From assembly GCA_964626015.1 (NCBI GenBank), contig CAZVCC010000005.1, positions 40,998 through 104,997 of the forward strand: DNA of 64,000 nt, written 5' to 3'. The notes beneath the pieces are model-generated. The model was not told where the DNA came from. It made no database searches and saw only the letters and a program-made list of their open reading frames with translations. The position numbers were made by a program, and so were the translations under genes. Source of the stretch: CAIKZJ01 sp964626015. Its GTDB lineage: Bacteria; Bacteroidota; Ignavibacteria; Tepidaquicellales; Tepidaquicellaceae. Shown here piece after piece: positions 32,470-41,251 of this stretch; position 1 is the first letter of the stretch; each line of letters starts with the position of its first letter.

Positions 32470-34554
32470 TTATTGAACGTATTTTGATATCACTTTCAGC
32501 AAAGTATCCTTTTCCAGAGGTTTCGTAACGTAATCATCGCACCCTGCATTCAACGCTACTTCCTTTTCAGTACTGAATGCGTAAGCAGTTTGTGCAATTA
32601 TTGGTAATTTCGGCAGCCTTTCTTTTATCAGCTTCGTCGCACTTAGTCCGTTCATCACGGGCATTTTAATATCCATTAAAACAATGTCTATGTCATTTCT
32701 CTCAAAACAAATATCAACAGCTGCTTTCCCGTCCTCTGCTCTTATTACATCAAAATTATGGCTGTTAAGAATTATGCTCAAATATTCAAAACTCATTTCA
32801 TCATCCTCTGCTATAAGAACTTTTTTGTTACCCTTTATTATCGTTACTTCAGCCGGTTTGCTCTCAGAATCTAAATTCTCAATTTTTACGTAAGGTATTG
32901 AAAAATAAAATGTTGTTCCTTTTCCTAATTCTGAAGTCAGCCAAATCTTCCCTTTAAGCGTCTCAACAAGTCCTTTGCATATCGAAAGCCCTAAACCTGC
33001 ACCTTCAAATCCTCTCGACATTGACATATTCACCTGATAAAACCTGCTGAATATTTTATCCTGATGCTCTTCCAGTATTCCTTCACCCGTGTCTTTCACT
33101 GAAAATAGTATTTCATTTCCCTGTATAGTATAGTTAATTTCAATACTGCCGCGCTTTGTGAACTTCAAAGCATTGCTAATTAAATTTGTCAGTATCTGGC
33201 TGAGCATTTTCTCATCAGATTCAAATAGTATATCCTCGCTTTGTAAAAGTTTTAAATCAATACCCCTTTCTTCCGACTTCAAAAGAAACTGGTTAAATAC
33301 GTTTTCCATCATCTTATGCATAGATATACTTTTCAAATATACACTTAAGTTACCGGTCTCTATTTTTGATATTTCTATGATATCGTTAATCAGCTCCAGT
33401 AAACGATTCCCGCTGCTCTGAATAATACCAGAATATTTAATTATTTCTTCTTTACTCGTTTCCTCCGTGTGTAAAAGCTCTGCAAATCCTAATATTCCAT
33501 TTAACGGAGTCCTTATCTCATGTGACATATTCTGAAGAAATGCGGTCTTTAATCTGTCGCTTTCTTCTGCTTTTTCTTTTGCAACTACAAGTTCCTCTTC
33601 CGCCTTTTTCTGCTTAGTTATATCCTGCCCGATTAATAAAATCTTATCTATCTCGTTATATTCGTTCTCCAGTGCTTTAATCCTGTGATTAAGAAGCTTA
33701 TACTCTCCGTCTTTGCATCTTATCTTTATAGGTAACGTTTCTGATTTATCTTTACTACTTTTGCATTTGTCAAAAAAACCATTTAAGTCTATTGAATTTT
33801 CAGGATGGAAGAAATCCGAAACCTTCTTCCCGTACAGCTCTTCCTCATCATATCCAAGTATGTCTTTATGAGTATTGTTGTAATAAATGTATTTCCAGTT
33901 TAAGTCAAGTAATGCTATTAGATTGTATGAGTTTTCAGTTATGCTCCTGTATTTCTCTTCACTCTCTTTTATCGCCTCAACAAACATTATATTCTCTTCC
34001 TGGTCTGATAAAACTTTTCCTATAATTAAAGTTATAACCGGATAAATCCCGATAACCGTCAACGTAAGAACACTAAAACTTTCTAATATATGCTTGCTTG
34101 GTAACGTAAACATTAAGATTAGCATCATAAAGTGAACCGTAAAACCCAGTAAATATAAATTCCGTTTTTTAAGACTTATCTTCTCTTTCTTCCTTAAGTA
34201 ATAAAAAATGTAACCAAATACAAATGCCTCAACTATCGTAAGCGTTCCCATTATTAATCCGCCGCCGCCAATGTATATCCTGTACACTATTCCTATCAAA
34301 GATGAAATCACTCCAGATATCGGACCGAAGAATAATGTACATAAACTTATCACAATAGTTCTGCCGTCAAATATTATTCCTTCTGTAAGCACAAATGGAT
34401 TCAACATTCCGATTATAACGACTCCCCCGAAAAGCAGCCCCTGCAGTACTTTCCCGGTTATCTTTTTTCTGTTGTATCTTGAATCTATAAAGCCCGAAAG
34501 GACACTTAGTGCAACTAATACTGATAAGTTATAAATTAAGTCAATTAGTATCAT
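32470..34554 (-). CDS. Hybrid sensor histidine kinase with 5TM-LYT sensor, PAS and receiver domains
   Basis: A 694-residue membrane signalling protein. Residues 1-185 form a 5TM-LYT (LytS-YhcK type) sensor (LNPFVLTEGIIFDGRTIVIS, GPISGVISSLIGIVYRIYIG); 196-318 a PAS domain; 335-400 the HisKA domain with phospho-acceptor His345 in NMSHEIRTPLNG; 445-556 the ATPase with VKDTGEGI and GLGLSICKGL; 578-692 a receiver with Asp628 in VLMDIKMPVMNG. An output regulator is not adjacent, so it may signal through a phosphorelay. Ligand unknown; LytS-type sensors are often linked to cell-wall or metabolite signals. Confidence 0.93.
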   Translation of the reverse strand: MILIDLIYNLSVLVALSVLSGFIDSRYNRKKITGKVLQGLLFGGVVIIGMLNPFVLTEGIIFDGRTIVISLCTLFFGPISGVISSLIGIVYRIYIGGGGLIMGTLTIVEAFVFGYIFYYLRKKEKISLKKRNLYLLGFTVHFMMLILMFTLPSKHILESFSVLTLTVIGIYPVITLIIGKVLSDQEENIMFVEAIKESEEKYRSITENSYNLIALLDLNWKYIYYNNTHKDILGYDEEELYGKKVSDFFHPENSIDLNGFFDKCKSSKDKSETLPIKIRCKDGEYKLLNHRIKALENEYNEIDKILLIGQDITKQKKAEEELVVAKEKAEESDRLKTAFLQNMSHEIRTPLNGILGFAELLHTEETSKEEIIKYSGIIQSSGNRLLELINDIIEISKIETGNLSVYLKSISMHKMMENVFNQFLLKSEERGIDLKLLQSEDILFESDEKMLSQILTNLISNALKFTKRGSIEINYTIQGNEILFSVKDTGEGILEEHQDKIFSRFYQVNMSMSRGFEGAGLGLSICKGLVETLKGKIWLTSELGKGTTFYFSIPYVKIENLDSESKPAEVTIIKGNKKVLIAEDDEMSFEYLSIILNSHNFDVIRAEDGKAAVDICFERNDIDIVLMDIKMPVMNGLSATKLIKERLPKLPIIAQTAYAFSTEKEVALNAGCDDYVTKPLEKDTLLKVISKYVQ

Positions 34555-34639
34555 TATCCATCTATATAGAATGTTTATTCAGCAAAGATAATAAATTTAT
34601 AAACGAATAGTTAGCTTTTGTTTCATCTCAATTTAATAA

Positions 34640-34690
34640 ATCTCTATCCGTGTAAATCCGTCTAATCCGCGCAAATCTGTGTTCAATTAT
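34640..34690. repeat. Dispersed ATCCGYG...AAATC-type repeat
   Basis: The stretch with ATCCGTGTAAATCCGTCTAA and ATCCGCGCAAATCTGTG matches, on the other strand, the sequence at 63480-63521 (GATTTACGCGGATT...GACGGATT). Both are in non-coding DNA. Similar AAATCCGCG-type text is common in intergenic DNA of many bacteria and is of unknown nature. Confidence 0.5.
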
Positions 34691-34843
34691 ATTTCTCTAC
34701 TTTAAATCAGCTCTTATCATCTCTTTCGGCTGTTTCAGTGTGCTGCTCTTCTCTAAACCCTGTTTAATTTTCCCCCATTCCTCTTTTAATTAACTTTCAT
34801 AATTATCTATATTTATTTAATTTGTCTATTATTGAAATCTCTT

Positions 34844-36517
34844 ATGAAATTATTTCTCGTTTTTATATTTCTGTTTGTTCTAACTTCAATCTGCTATCCG
34901 CAGATAGAAAACGTCTCTATCGAATACCCCGTTTACGATTTCCTCAAAGAAATGACCGTTAAAAAGATTATTAATTATGACGAAGATAACCCGAACCTCT
35001 CAAGGTTCGAAATCGCAAACTTCTTAAAAACCATCGACTCTAAAAAACCCGAATTAAGCAATACTGAAATAAAAATTCTCAATAAGTATAAAGTTGAATT
35101 TATACCCGAAGAAGCTAATAAAGATAATACCTGGCAGATGTTTGGCAGCGGAAAAAAATTCTTGAAGAATCTCGAAGACTTCTTTTCAAACAAGCAAAAA
35201 TACGTATTTACAGCCGGTAAACCCGGAAGCAACGCATTTATAGAAGCTATCGGAAATGTCTACGCTGGCACTGAGTTCAAACCCGACAATTCAAAAAACT
35301 CTGTTTTAATGGACGGCGGATTTAGAGCTCGCGGAACTATCTTTAATCATCTCGGTTACTATTTCGATTTTTCAAAAGGTGCTATCTTCGGTAATAAAGA
35401 ACTTGCATCTGTAATCGAACCCAAACTAAATACTGATTTTAAATTCAATGAAAATTCCGAATCTCTTAAAAATTACGACTTCACTAATGCTTACCTGAAG
35501 TTTTACATCGAACCGACTGAAGGCATGGGACTTTCCGCTCAGTTTGGTCGTGAAAAACTTACTTACGGTTACGGTTACGGCAGCAAGCCTATCCTTTCAG
35601 GTGATAATCCCAACATGGACTTTCTTAAACTGAATTTCAACTATGGAATTGTCAGATTTTCCTCAATCTTTGCCTCAACTGTAGGATACATGCAGCAAAA
35701 CAGAGACGATAGATACACAAAATATTTCTCGGCTCATAGAATCAAAGTTGCAATTCCTGACATAGTTGACCTTGCTATTTCCGATGTCGTCGTGTATAAT
35801 GGCAGAATTGAATTTGCGTATTTAAACCCAATCCTCCTCTGGCACTTTGCCGAAAAATCGCTTCAGGACAGGGATAACAAAAATTTCATTTTCGACTTCA
35901 AAACAAAATTTCTCAAGAATGTTGAGTTTCAGGGTACCTTCTTCGTTGACGATGACGAACAGTTTGCTATTCTTTCTGGCGGCTCAACCCGCTCACAGAA
36001 ATATGTTTATCAAATAGGTACTATGATTTATGAACCTTTAATTAAAAATCTTTCTTTCACTATCGAGTACACAAAAATAAGACCTTATACCTATACTCAC
36101 TACGATATCCGTGATAACTATACTGCTTACGGCGTAAATCTCGGACATCGCATAGGTCCCAATGCCGACGAGCTTTTCTCTCGCATCACTTACAACATCT
36201 CCGACTGGGGAAGAATTAATCTTGAATACAGCCACGTCAGAAAAGGAAATAATATCTACGACTCTAACGGTATGCTTGTTACTAACGTCGGAGGTGACAT
36301 TGCTAAGGGACACCGAACAGGCATCGACCCCGAAGAAGCACCTTTCCTCGCCGGCAATCGCGTTAATACTGATGCCATCGGCTTAAACTTCAGATGGATT
36401 CCAATCCGCAACTATATCTTCGATTTCTATTACGGCTACACTATCCAAAACTATTTAACCGAAGGATATAAAAAAGACTTCAGCTTCGGCTACATCCGCA
36501 TGAACGTAGAGTATTAA
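34844..36517 (+). CDS. Outer-membrane beta-barrel protein, capsule assembly (Wzi)-like
   Basis: A secreted protein of 557 residues from the ATG at 34844, with a signal peptide (MKLFLVFIFLFVLTSICYPQ), an N-terminal helical region (about 25-110: KEMTVKKIINYDEDNPNLSRFEIANFL), and a long barrel region with strands such as AYLKFYIEPTEGMGLSAQFGREKL and a terminal aromatic (IRMNVEY). The GREKLTYGYGYG...SGDNP and NPILLWHF segments resemble the Wzi capsule-assembly family of FCB bacteria. An in-frame TTG at 34832 would add four residues before the signal peptide. No capsule gene is adjacent, so the role is tentative. Confidence 0.75.
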   Translation: MKLFLVFIFLFVLTSICYPQIENVSIEYPVYDFLKEMTVKKIINYDEDNPNLSRFEIANFLKTIDSKKPELSNTEIKILNKYKVEFIPEEANKDNTWQMFGSGKKFLKNLEDFFSNKQKYVFTAGKPGSNAFIEAIGNVYAGTEFKPDNSKNSVLMDGGFRARGTIFNHLGYYFDFSKGAIFGNKELASVIEPKLNTDFKFNENSESLKNYDFTNAYLKFYIEPTEGMGLSAQFGREKLTYGYGYGSKPILSGDNPNMDFLKLNFNYGIVRFSSIFASTVGYMQQNRDDRYTKYFSAHRIKVAIPDIVDLAISDVVVYNGRIEFAYLNPILLWHFAEKSLQDRDNKNFIFDFKTKFLKNVEFQGTFFVDDDEQFAILSGGSTRSQKYVYQIGTMIYEPLIKNLSFTIEYTKIRPYTYTHYDIRDNYTAYGVNLGHRIGPNADELFSRITYNISDWGRINLEYSHVRKGNNIYDSNGMLVTNVGGDIAKGHRTGIDPEEAPFLAGNRVNTDAIGLNFRWIPIRNYIFDFYYGYTIQNYLTEGYKKDFSFGYIRMNVEY

Positions 36518-37000
36518 CCTAAATTAATTACTGATTATTGCCTCTTAAAAAATAAAGCTTCATATTTCTCTCTTCCAACCCGTTTGTTTGAATCCATTTC
36601 TTTTGATGCTCTTTATTTATAAAACGCCTCTTTCTTATCTAATTTGAAACAAACAATATTGGACAGAACCATTTTTCTCGATTTTCATTATTCATTTTCA
36701 TTCATCATTTAATAGCTTTAGTCAATGTCGCATGGCATTTAAGATAATTAAAGTAAAGGATACATTGACAAATAAAACAAGAATAAGTATTTTGAAACAT
36801 ATAATAAAATACCCCCCCCCCGAAAAAAAATATAAGAGGAGGGGATAAACAAAGTTTACCATGAAAAAATCATGTTTTCAAATTTGTTTTCAAAACCTTG
36901 GGGGATTTCACTTCATCTTTATATATTCTATTATTTTTCTTCATTCTCTTTTTTATTCGAACCTAATTGTATTGAAATCCAAAACTTTTAATTTATAATC
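36518..37000. other. Gene-free interval before the T9SS cargo cluster, with a C10 tract
   Basis: No reading frame that I can defend and no RNA gene in 483 bases. The notable element is a run of ten C (36812-36821) followed after one G by eight A (36823-36830), then GAGGAGGGG. The run is about 180 bases upstream of the first cargo gene. Long homopolymers vary in length by slippage, so this could tune expression or be an assembly-sensitive site. Confidence 0.6.
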
Positions 37001-38251
37001 ATGAAAAAACTATTTGTAATATTATTAATTCTCACAGCATTCAGCGTTAATGCTCAGTGGGTTGTTCAGACCTCAGGAATAACTGCTAACCTATATGATG
37101 TAGAATTTATTAATCGTTATACAGGTTGGGCTTGTGGAAGAGGTGGAAAAATTCTAAAAACTACAAACGGAGGAATAAACTGGATGAACATTCCTAATCC
37201 TTCGTATATTGGAGGTGGGAATTTAATATCAATTTTCCCAGTGGATTCTTTATACTGTTATGTTTCAGGTGGATATAATATTATTTTAAAAACAACAAAC
37301 GGGGGAGTAAACTGGATAGAAATCAGCAACGGACCATTGTTAACAGGAAGTTATAACGGAGTTCATTTTCTTAATAGAGATACAGGATGGTTTTGCAGAG
37401 GAGGTCACCTTGTACTTCGAACAACCAATGGTTGTCTTTCTTTTGATACAGTAATTACACCATCTTCTACGATTGATATTTATTTCAGAAATTTCAATGA
37501 AGGATTATACTGTACCGAAGGATTAGTTTATAAAACAACAAACAGCGGAATGAACTGGTTTAATACCAATGTTCCTACGAATGGTGGTTATCAGTTTGAA
37601 AAATTAAGCGTTGTTAATAACCAATATGTTTCGATAGTTGGAGGCTCTAGCCCATTTTATAGAAGTACAGATTTTTGTTCAACATGGCAATGCTTAGACT
37701 CTATTCATTCATTTCCTCCAGCTGTTTTGAACTGCTGCGCTTTCTCGAGTGTCAACATTGGGTATGCAGGTGGAACAAGGGGGTATTTGTATAAAACTAC
37801 TAATGGAGGTATCAATTGGTACAGACAATGGGTAGATACAGGCACTAATCTTATGGAATGGCTCTCTATATACTGTTTAAATGATTCTATAGTTTGGGGA
37901 GTTGGAGGAGCGGGTTTTATAACTCACACAACCAATGGAGGAGAATGGCTTGTTGGGATTCAAAACACAAATACTGAAACACCGGAAAAGTATTCTCTTT
38001 CACAAAACTATCCGAATCCGTTTAACAACCAAACAAAAATAAGATTCGAAATTCCGAGGTTTAGCGAAGTAAGAATAGTTTTGTATGATATACTTGGTAA
38101 GCTAAAAGACATAATATTAGACGGAATATATCAGCCGGGAAAATATGAGGTTAACTATTCGCCGAATGATTTAAGTTCAGGAATATATTTTTATAAAATG
38201 GAAATAAACGGTGAAATTACTAAAACGAAAAAGTTGATGCTCAAAAAATAA
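37001..38251 (+). CDS. Secreted YCF48-like propeller protein with T9SS sorting domain (copy 1)
   Basis: A 416-residue protein: signal peptide MKKLFVILLILTAFSVNAQ, six or seven repeats of the YCF48/BNR type (ILKTTNGGINWMNI, ILKTTNGGVNWIEI, LYKTTNGGINWYRQ, each preceded by a GWACGRGG-like turn), forming a beta-propeller at about 20-320, and a C-terminal type A sorting domain (about 330-416: SLSQNYPNPFNNQTKI, SSGIYFYKM, KLMLKK). The tail sends it through the type IX secretion system to the cell surface or medium. First of three tandem paralogues. Ligand unknown. Confidence 0.92.
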   Translation: MKKLFVILLILTAFSVNAQWVVQTSGITANLYDVEFINRYTGWACGRGGKILKTTNGGINWMNIPNPSYIGGGNLISIFPVDSLYCYVSGGYNIILKTTNGGVNWIEISNGPLLTGSYNGVHFLNRDTGWFCRGGHLVLRTTNGCLSFDTVITPSSTIDIYFRNFNEGLYCTEGLVYKTTNSGMNWFNTNVPTNGGYQFEKLSVVNNQYVSIVGGSSPFYRSTDFCSTWQCLDSIHSFPPAVLNCCAFSSVNIGYAGGTRGYLYKTTNGGINWYRQWVDTGTNLMEWLSIYCLNDSIVWGVGGAGFITHTTNGGEWLVGIQNTNTETPEKYSLSQNYPNPFNNQTKIRFEIPRFSEVRIVLYDILGKLKDIILDGIYQPGKYEVNYSPNDLSSGIYFYKMEINGEITKTKKLMLKK

Positions 38252-38271
38252 TACTAATATATTATATCATT

Positions 38272-39522
38272 ATGAAAAATATAATTCGTGCTTTATTGTT
38301 GACATTTATTATTTATCATGTTTCAATAATTGATAATTGTAGAAGCCAATGGAATATACAATTATCCGGGACTACTGCTATATTAGAAGATATGCAGTTT
38401 ATAAATTCGAAAACGGGTTGGATATGCGGCAGCGGAATAATTTTAAAGACCACAAATGGTGGTACGAATTGGTTTACTCAAACGCATCCCGCAACTAACA
38501 AAACACTTGATGATATTTATGTGGTAGATAGTAATGTAGCATACTGTGTTGGCTATTGGGAGACAATTTTGAAAACTACAAACGGGGGTGAAAATTGGAT
38601 AGCACTTAAAAACGGACCCTGGGGAGAAGGACAATGTTATGAGTCGGTATATTTTCTTGATGATAATACTGGATGGATTGGAGGATCTAATTATTATATT
38701 TATAAAACAACAAATGGTGGAATTTCTTTTGATTCTACTTATGTATTTTGGGGTTATTTTCAGGACATTTACTTTAAAGATTCTTTACACGGTATTGTTT
38801 GTGCATATGGATCAGGTCTATTTACAACTTCAAATGGAGGATTAAACTGGTTATTTATTCAATTACCTAATGGAGGGGTGTTAGGTGATTTGCATAAATT
38901 AAATATAATTAATAATAAATATGTTTGGGTAGTTGGAACTGATGATCTTGTTTTTCATTCAACCGATTTTGGGGCAACCTGGGATTCAATCGGTCGTGTC
39001 ATTGGATCTGATATCGTATATTGCAGTTTCTTTTCAAGTATGAACACAGGCTGGGCAGGAGGTAGTTACGGCAGACTTTTTAAAAGCACAAACGGCGGAT
39101 ATAACTGGATAAATCAAAATCTCGCAACAGCATACCAAAGAGCGATAGTATTTATAGATGATTATACAGGTTGGACTTGCGGAGGAGGCGGCAGAATATT
39201 GCACACCAATACCGGAGGAGTAACTACATTATCCGATAATAATAAAAATATTCCCGAAGAATATGTTCTGGAACAGAATTTTCCAAATCCGTTTAATGCG
39301 GGAACAATAATAGATTATTCGTTATCTCGTAACGCCTTTATTGAACTAAGTATATTCAATATTGCAGGGAAAAGAATTAACACACTCGTAAACAAAACAC
39401 AGAATCCGGGAAATTATAAGGTGATTTTTAAATCAGGTGATTTACCCAGCGGAATATATTTTTACAGACTCTTGATAAATAATTCGAAACAAATAACTAA
39501 AAAGATGATAATTGCAAAATAA
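38272..39522 (+). CDS. Secreted YCF48-like propeller protein with T9SS sorting domain (copy 2)
   Basis: 416 residues, same length and layout as copy 1: a signal peptide (about 1-26, less typical because of the N-terminal MKNIIRALLLTFIIYHVSII), repeats such as ILKTTNGGTNWFTQ, ILKTTNGGENWIAL and LFKSTNGGYNWINQ, and a C-terminal LEQNFPNPFNAGTII...LPSGIYFYRLLINNSKQ domain. It begins 20 bases after copy 1. Its N-terminal blade region (GWICGSGIILKTTNGGTNW) is closer to copy 3 than to copy 1, judging by eye. Confidence 0.92.
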   Translation: MKNIIRALLLTFIIYHVSIIDNCRSQWNIQLSGTTAILEDMQFINSKTGWICGSGIILKTTNGGTNWFTQTHPATNKTLDDIYVVDSNVAYCVGYWETILKTTNGGENWIALKNGPWGEGQCYESVYFLDDNTGWIGGSNYYIYKTTNGGISFDSTYVFWGYFQDIYFKDSLHGIVCAYGSGLFTTSNGGLNWLFIQLPNGGVLGDLHKLNIINNKYVWVVGTDDLVFHSTDFGATWDSIGRVIGSDIVYCSFFSSMNTGWAGGSYGRLFKSTNGGYNWINQNLATAYQRAIVFIDDYTGWTCGGGGRILHTNTGGVTTLSDNNKNIPEEYVLEQNFPNPFNAGTIIDYSLSRNAFIELSIFNIAGKRINTLVNKTQNPGNYKVIFKSGDLPSGIYFYRLLINNSKQITKKMIIAK

Positions 39523-39581
39523 GTTATAATAAAGTTTATCTTAAATAATAACAAAAAGTATATTTTATATGGAATATTAAA

Positions 39582-40829
39582 ATGAAGAAATTAATTTTTA
39601 CACTTTTATTTTTGCATTTTATAATAAATATTTCAACTGCACAGTGGGTTTTGCAGAACACCGGCAGCACCACTGATTTTCATTCTGTTAAATTTATTAA
39701 CAAAAATACAGGTTGGATTTGCGGAACAGGAGTAATAGCAAAAACTACTAATGCTGGTGTGAACTGGGTGCACCAATCACATCCAGCAACAAATAAGAGA
39801 TTAGATTGCTTAAGCGTTGTTGATTCAAACACTGTTTATTGCGTTGGAATGTTTAAAACAATCCTAAAGACTACAAACGGCGGAACGAATTGGATCGCAA
39901 TTCAAAACGGTCCATATGGTACAGGCGAAAGTTATAATGCGTCAAGCTTTATTAATAATAATACTGGCTGGATAACTGGTACTGGTGGAAAAATATGGAA
40001 AACAACAAATGGTGGTGATTCATTGTTCAAATTGAATGAGGTTTGGGGTTCGCTTGATATATATTTTATAGATTCTTTAACAGGATTAATGTGCGGTGAT
40101 ATGGGATATCTGAAAAGGACGACAGATGGCGGCATAACCTGGTACACACCAAACATTGAATTGCATTTTATTGGATATACTTTTCACAAAATAGCTGTAT
40201 TTAGTAATCAGTACTGTTGGATTGTTGGTCGATTTTCTACTCCTGTTTACCGCTCAACAGATTTTGGCATAAACTGGGATAGTATAGCTACGGTACCTGG
40301 TTCGTATGAAATTTATAGTGTTAGATTTTCTAATTCCAATACTGGTTGGTGCGGTGGTGGAGGAACACCAGGGGGAAGAATGTTCAAAACTACTAATAGT
40401 GGTTACAGTTGGACAAGAATGGATAATGATAATAATCCCGGATATGTAGATGACATATACTTTTATAACGACAGCATTGGCTGGGCAACGGGAAGTAATG
40501 GTATGGTGTTATACACAACGAATGGAGGTTTAACATTTGTAAATCAGATATCAAACAATACTCCTAAATCGTTTGAATTGCACCAAAACTATCCGAACCC
40601 ATTTAACCCTGTTACAAAGATAAACTATGCATTACCAAATCAGGGATTTGTAACCCTGAAAATTTATGACATCACAAGCAGAGAAATTCAAACACTCGTG
40701 AATGAAGTAAAACAAGCAGGATATTACACTGTTGATTTCAACGGCTCGCATCTAAGCAGCGGTGTATATTTCTACAAAATCAAAAGCAGCTACTTTGTCA
40801 GCGTAAAGCGTATGGTGCTTATAAAATAA
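39582..40829 (+). CDS. Secreted YCF48-like propeller protein with T9SS sorting domain (copy 3)
   Basis: 415 residues: signal peptide MKKLIFTLLFLHFIINISTAQ, propeller repeats (ILKTTNGGTNWIAI, IWKTTNGGDSLFKL, MFKTTNSGYSWTRM) and the type A sorting tail ELHQNYPNPFNPVTKI...LSSGVYFYKI...MVLIK. The shared HPATNKRLDCLSVVDSN segment of copies 2 and 3 shows their recent common origin. It ends the plus-strand run and is followed by a hairpin terminator at 40864. Confidence 0.92.
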   Translation: MKKLIFTLLFLHFIINISTAQWVLQNTGSTTDFHSVKFINKNTGWICGTGVIAKTTNAGVNWVHQSHPATNKRLDCLSVVDSNTVYCVGMFKTILKTTNGGTNWIAIQNGPYGTGESYNASSFINNNTGWITGTGGKIWKTTNGGDSLFKLNEVWGSLDIYFIDSLTGLMCGDMGYLKRTTDGGITWYTPNIELHFIGYTFHKIAVFSNQYCWIVGRFSTPVYRSTDFGINWDSIATVPGSYEIYSVRFSNSNTGWCGGGGTPGGRMFKTTNSGYSWTRMDNDNNPGYVDDIYFYNDSIGWATGSNGMVLYTTNGGLTFVNQISNNTPKSFELHQNYPNPFNPVTKINYALPNQGFVTLKIYDITSREIQTLVNEVKQAGYYTVDFNGSHLSSGVYFYKIKSSYFVSVKRMVLIK

Positions 40830-40863
40830 TTCGAGTATTTAATCATTATAATCAGCTAATCAA

Positions 40864-40891
40864 AGAACCCGCTATTTCATCAGCGGGTTCT
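40864..40891 (+). terminator. Terminator of the three-gene T9SS cargo cluster
   Basis: A perfect 10-bp stem (AGAACCCGCT and AGCGGGTTCT) with an eight-base loop, 34 bases after the stop of copy 3 and followed by AATTTCTTCC. It is a moderate T-tail but a GC-rich stem. Confidence 0.75.
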
Positions 40892-41069
40892 AATTTCTTC
40901 CAAAATAAATGCATTCGCTCTCGAATAATGCAATAAACGCCTTATTTTTAATGGATAATTGACATAATTCTTCAGTTATTTCATTATTTTATAGTATGTT
41001 TGAATAACTTTTGTACCTAAATTTCCCAAGAAATCTGCCCCAAAATCAACCTATAGTCTCTTTTTTATG

Positions 41070-41113
41070 TATGCCTGCGATATGCCTGCGATATGCCTGC
41101 GATATGCCTGCGA
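41070..41113. repeat. Intergenic array of four perfect 11-bp repeats
   Basis: Four identical head-to-tail copies of TATGCCTGCGA, followed by a decayed start of a fifth (TATATAAAAAT). It lies between the convergent T9SS cargo genes, between their two terminators, so it is not placed to be a promoter. The 11-base period is shared with the arrays at 12136 and 60769, while the unit sequence differs. Confidence 0.95.
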
Positions 41114-41196
41114 TATATAAAAATGCCGAAATTAGGCTAAAATTGTACCTCTCTTTCCCTAGAAAGTTCTAAGTATCTAAAATATCATATAATTAA

Positions 41197-41230
41197 AAGG
41201 GGGGATGCACATTTCTGCACATCCCCCCTT
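41197..41230 (-). terminator. Terminator of the sialidase-like gene
   Basis: Arms AAGGGGGGATG (41197-41207) and CATCCCCCCTT (41220-41230) give a perfect 11-bp stem with a 12-base loop. Read on the minus strand it is followed by TTTTAATTATAT, 21 bases after the stop of the minus-strand gene. Confidence 0.85.
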
Positions 41231-41251
41231 AAAAACGTATATTCCTGAGCT

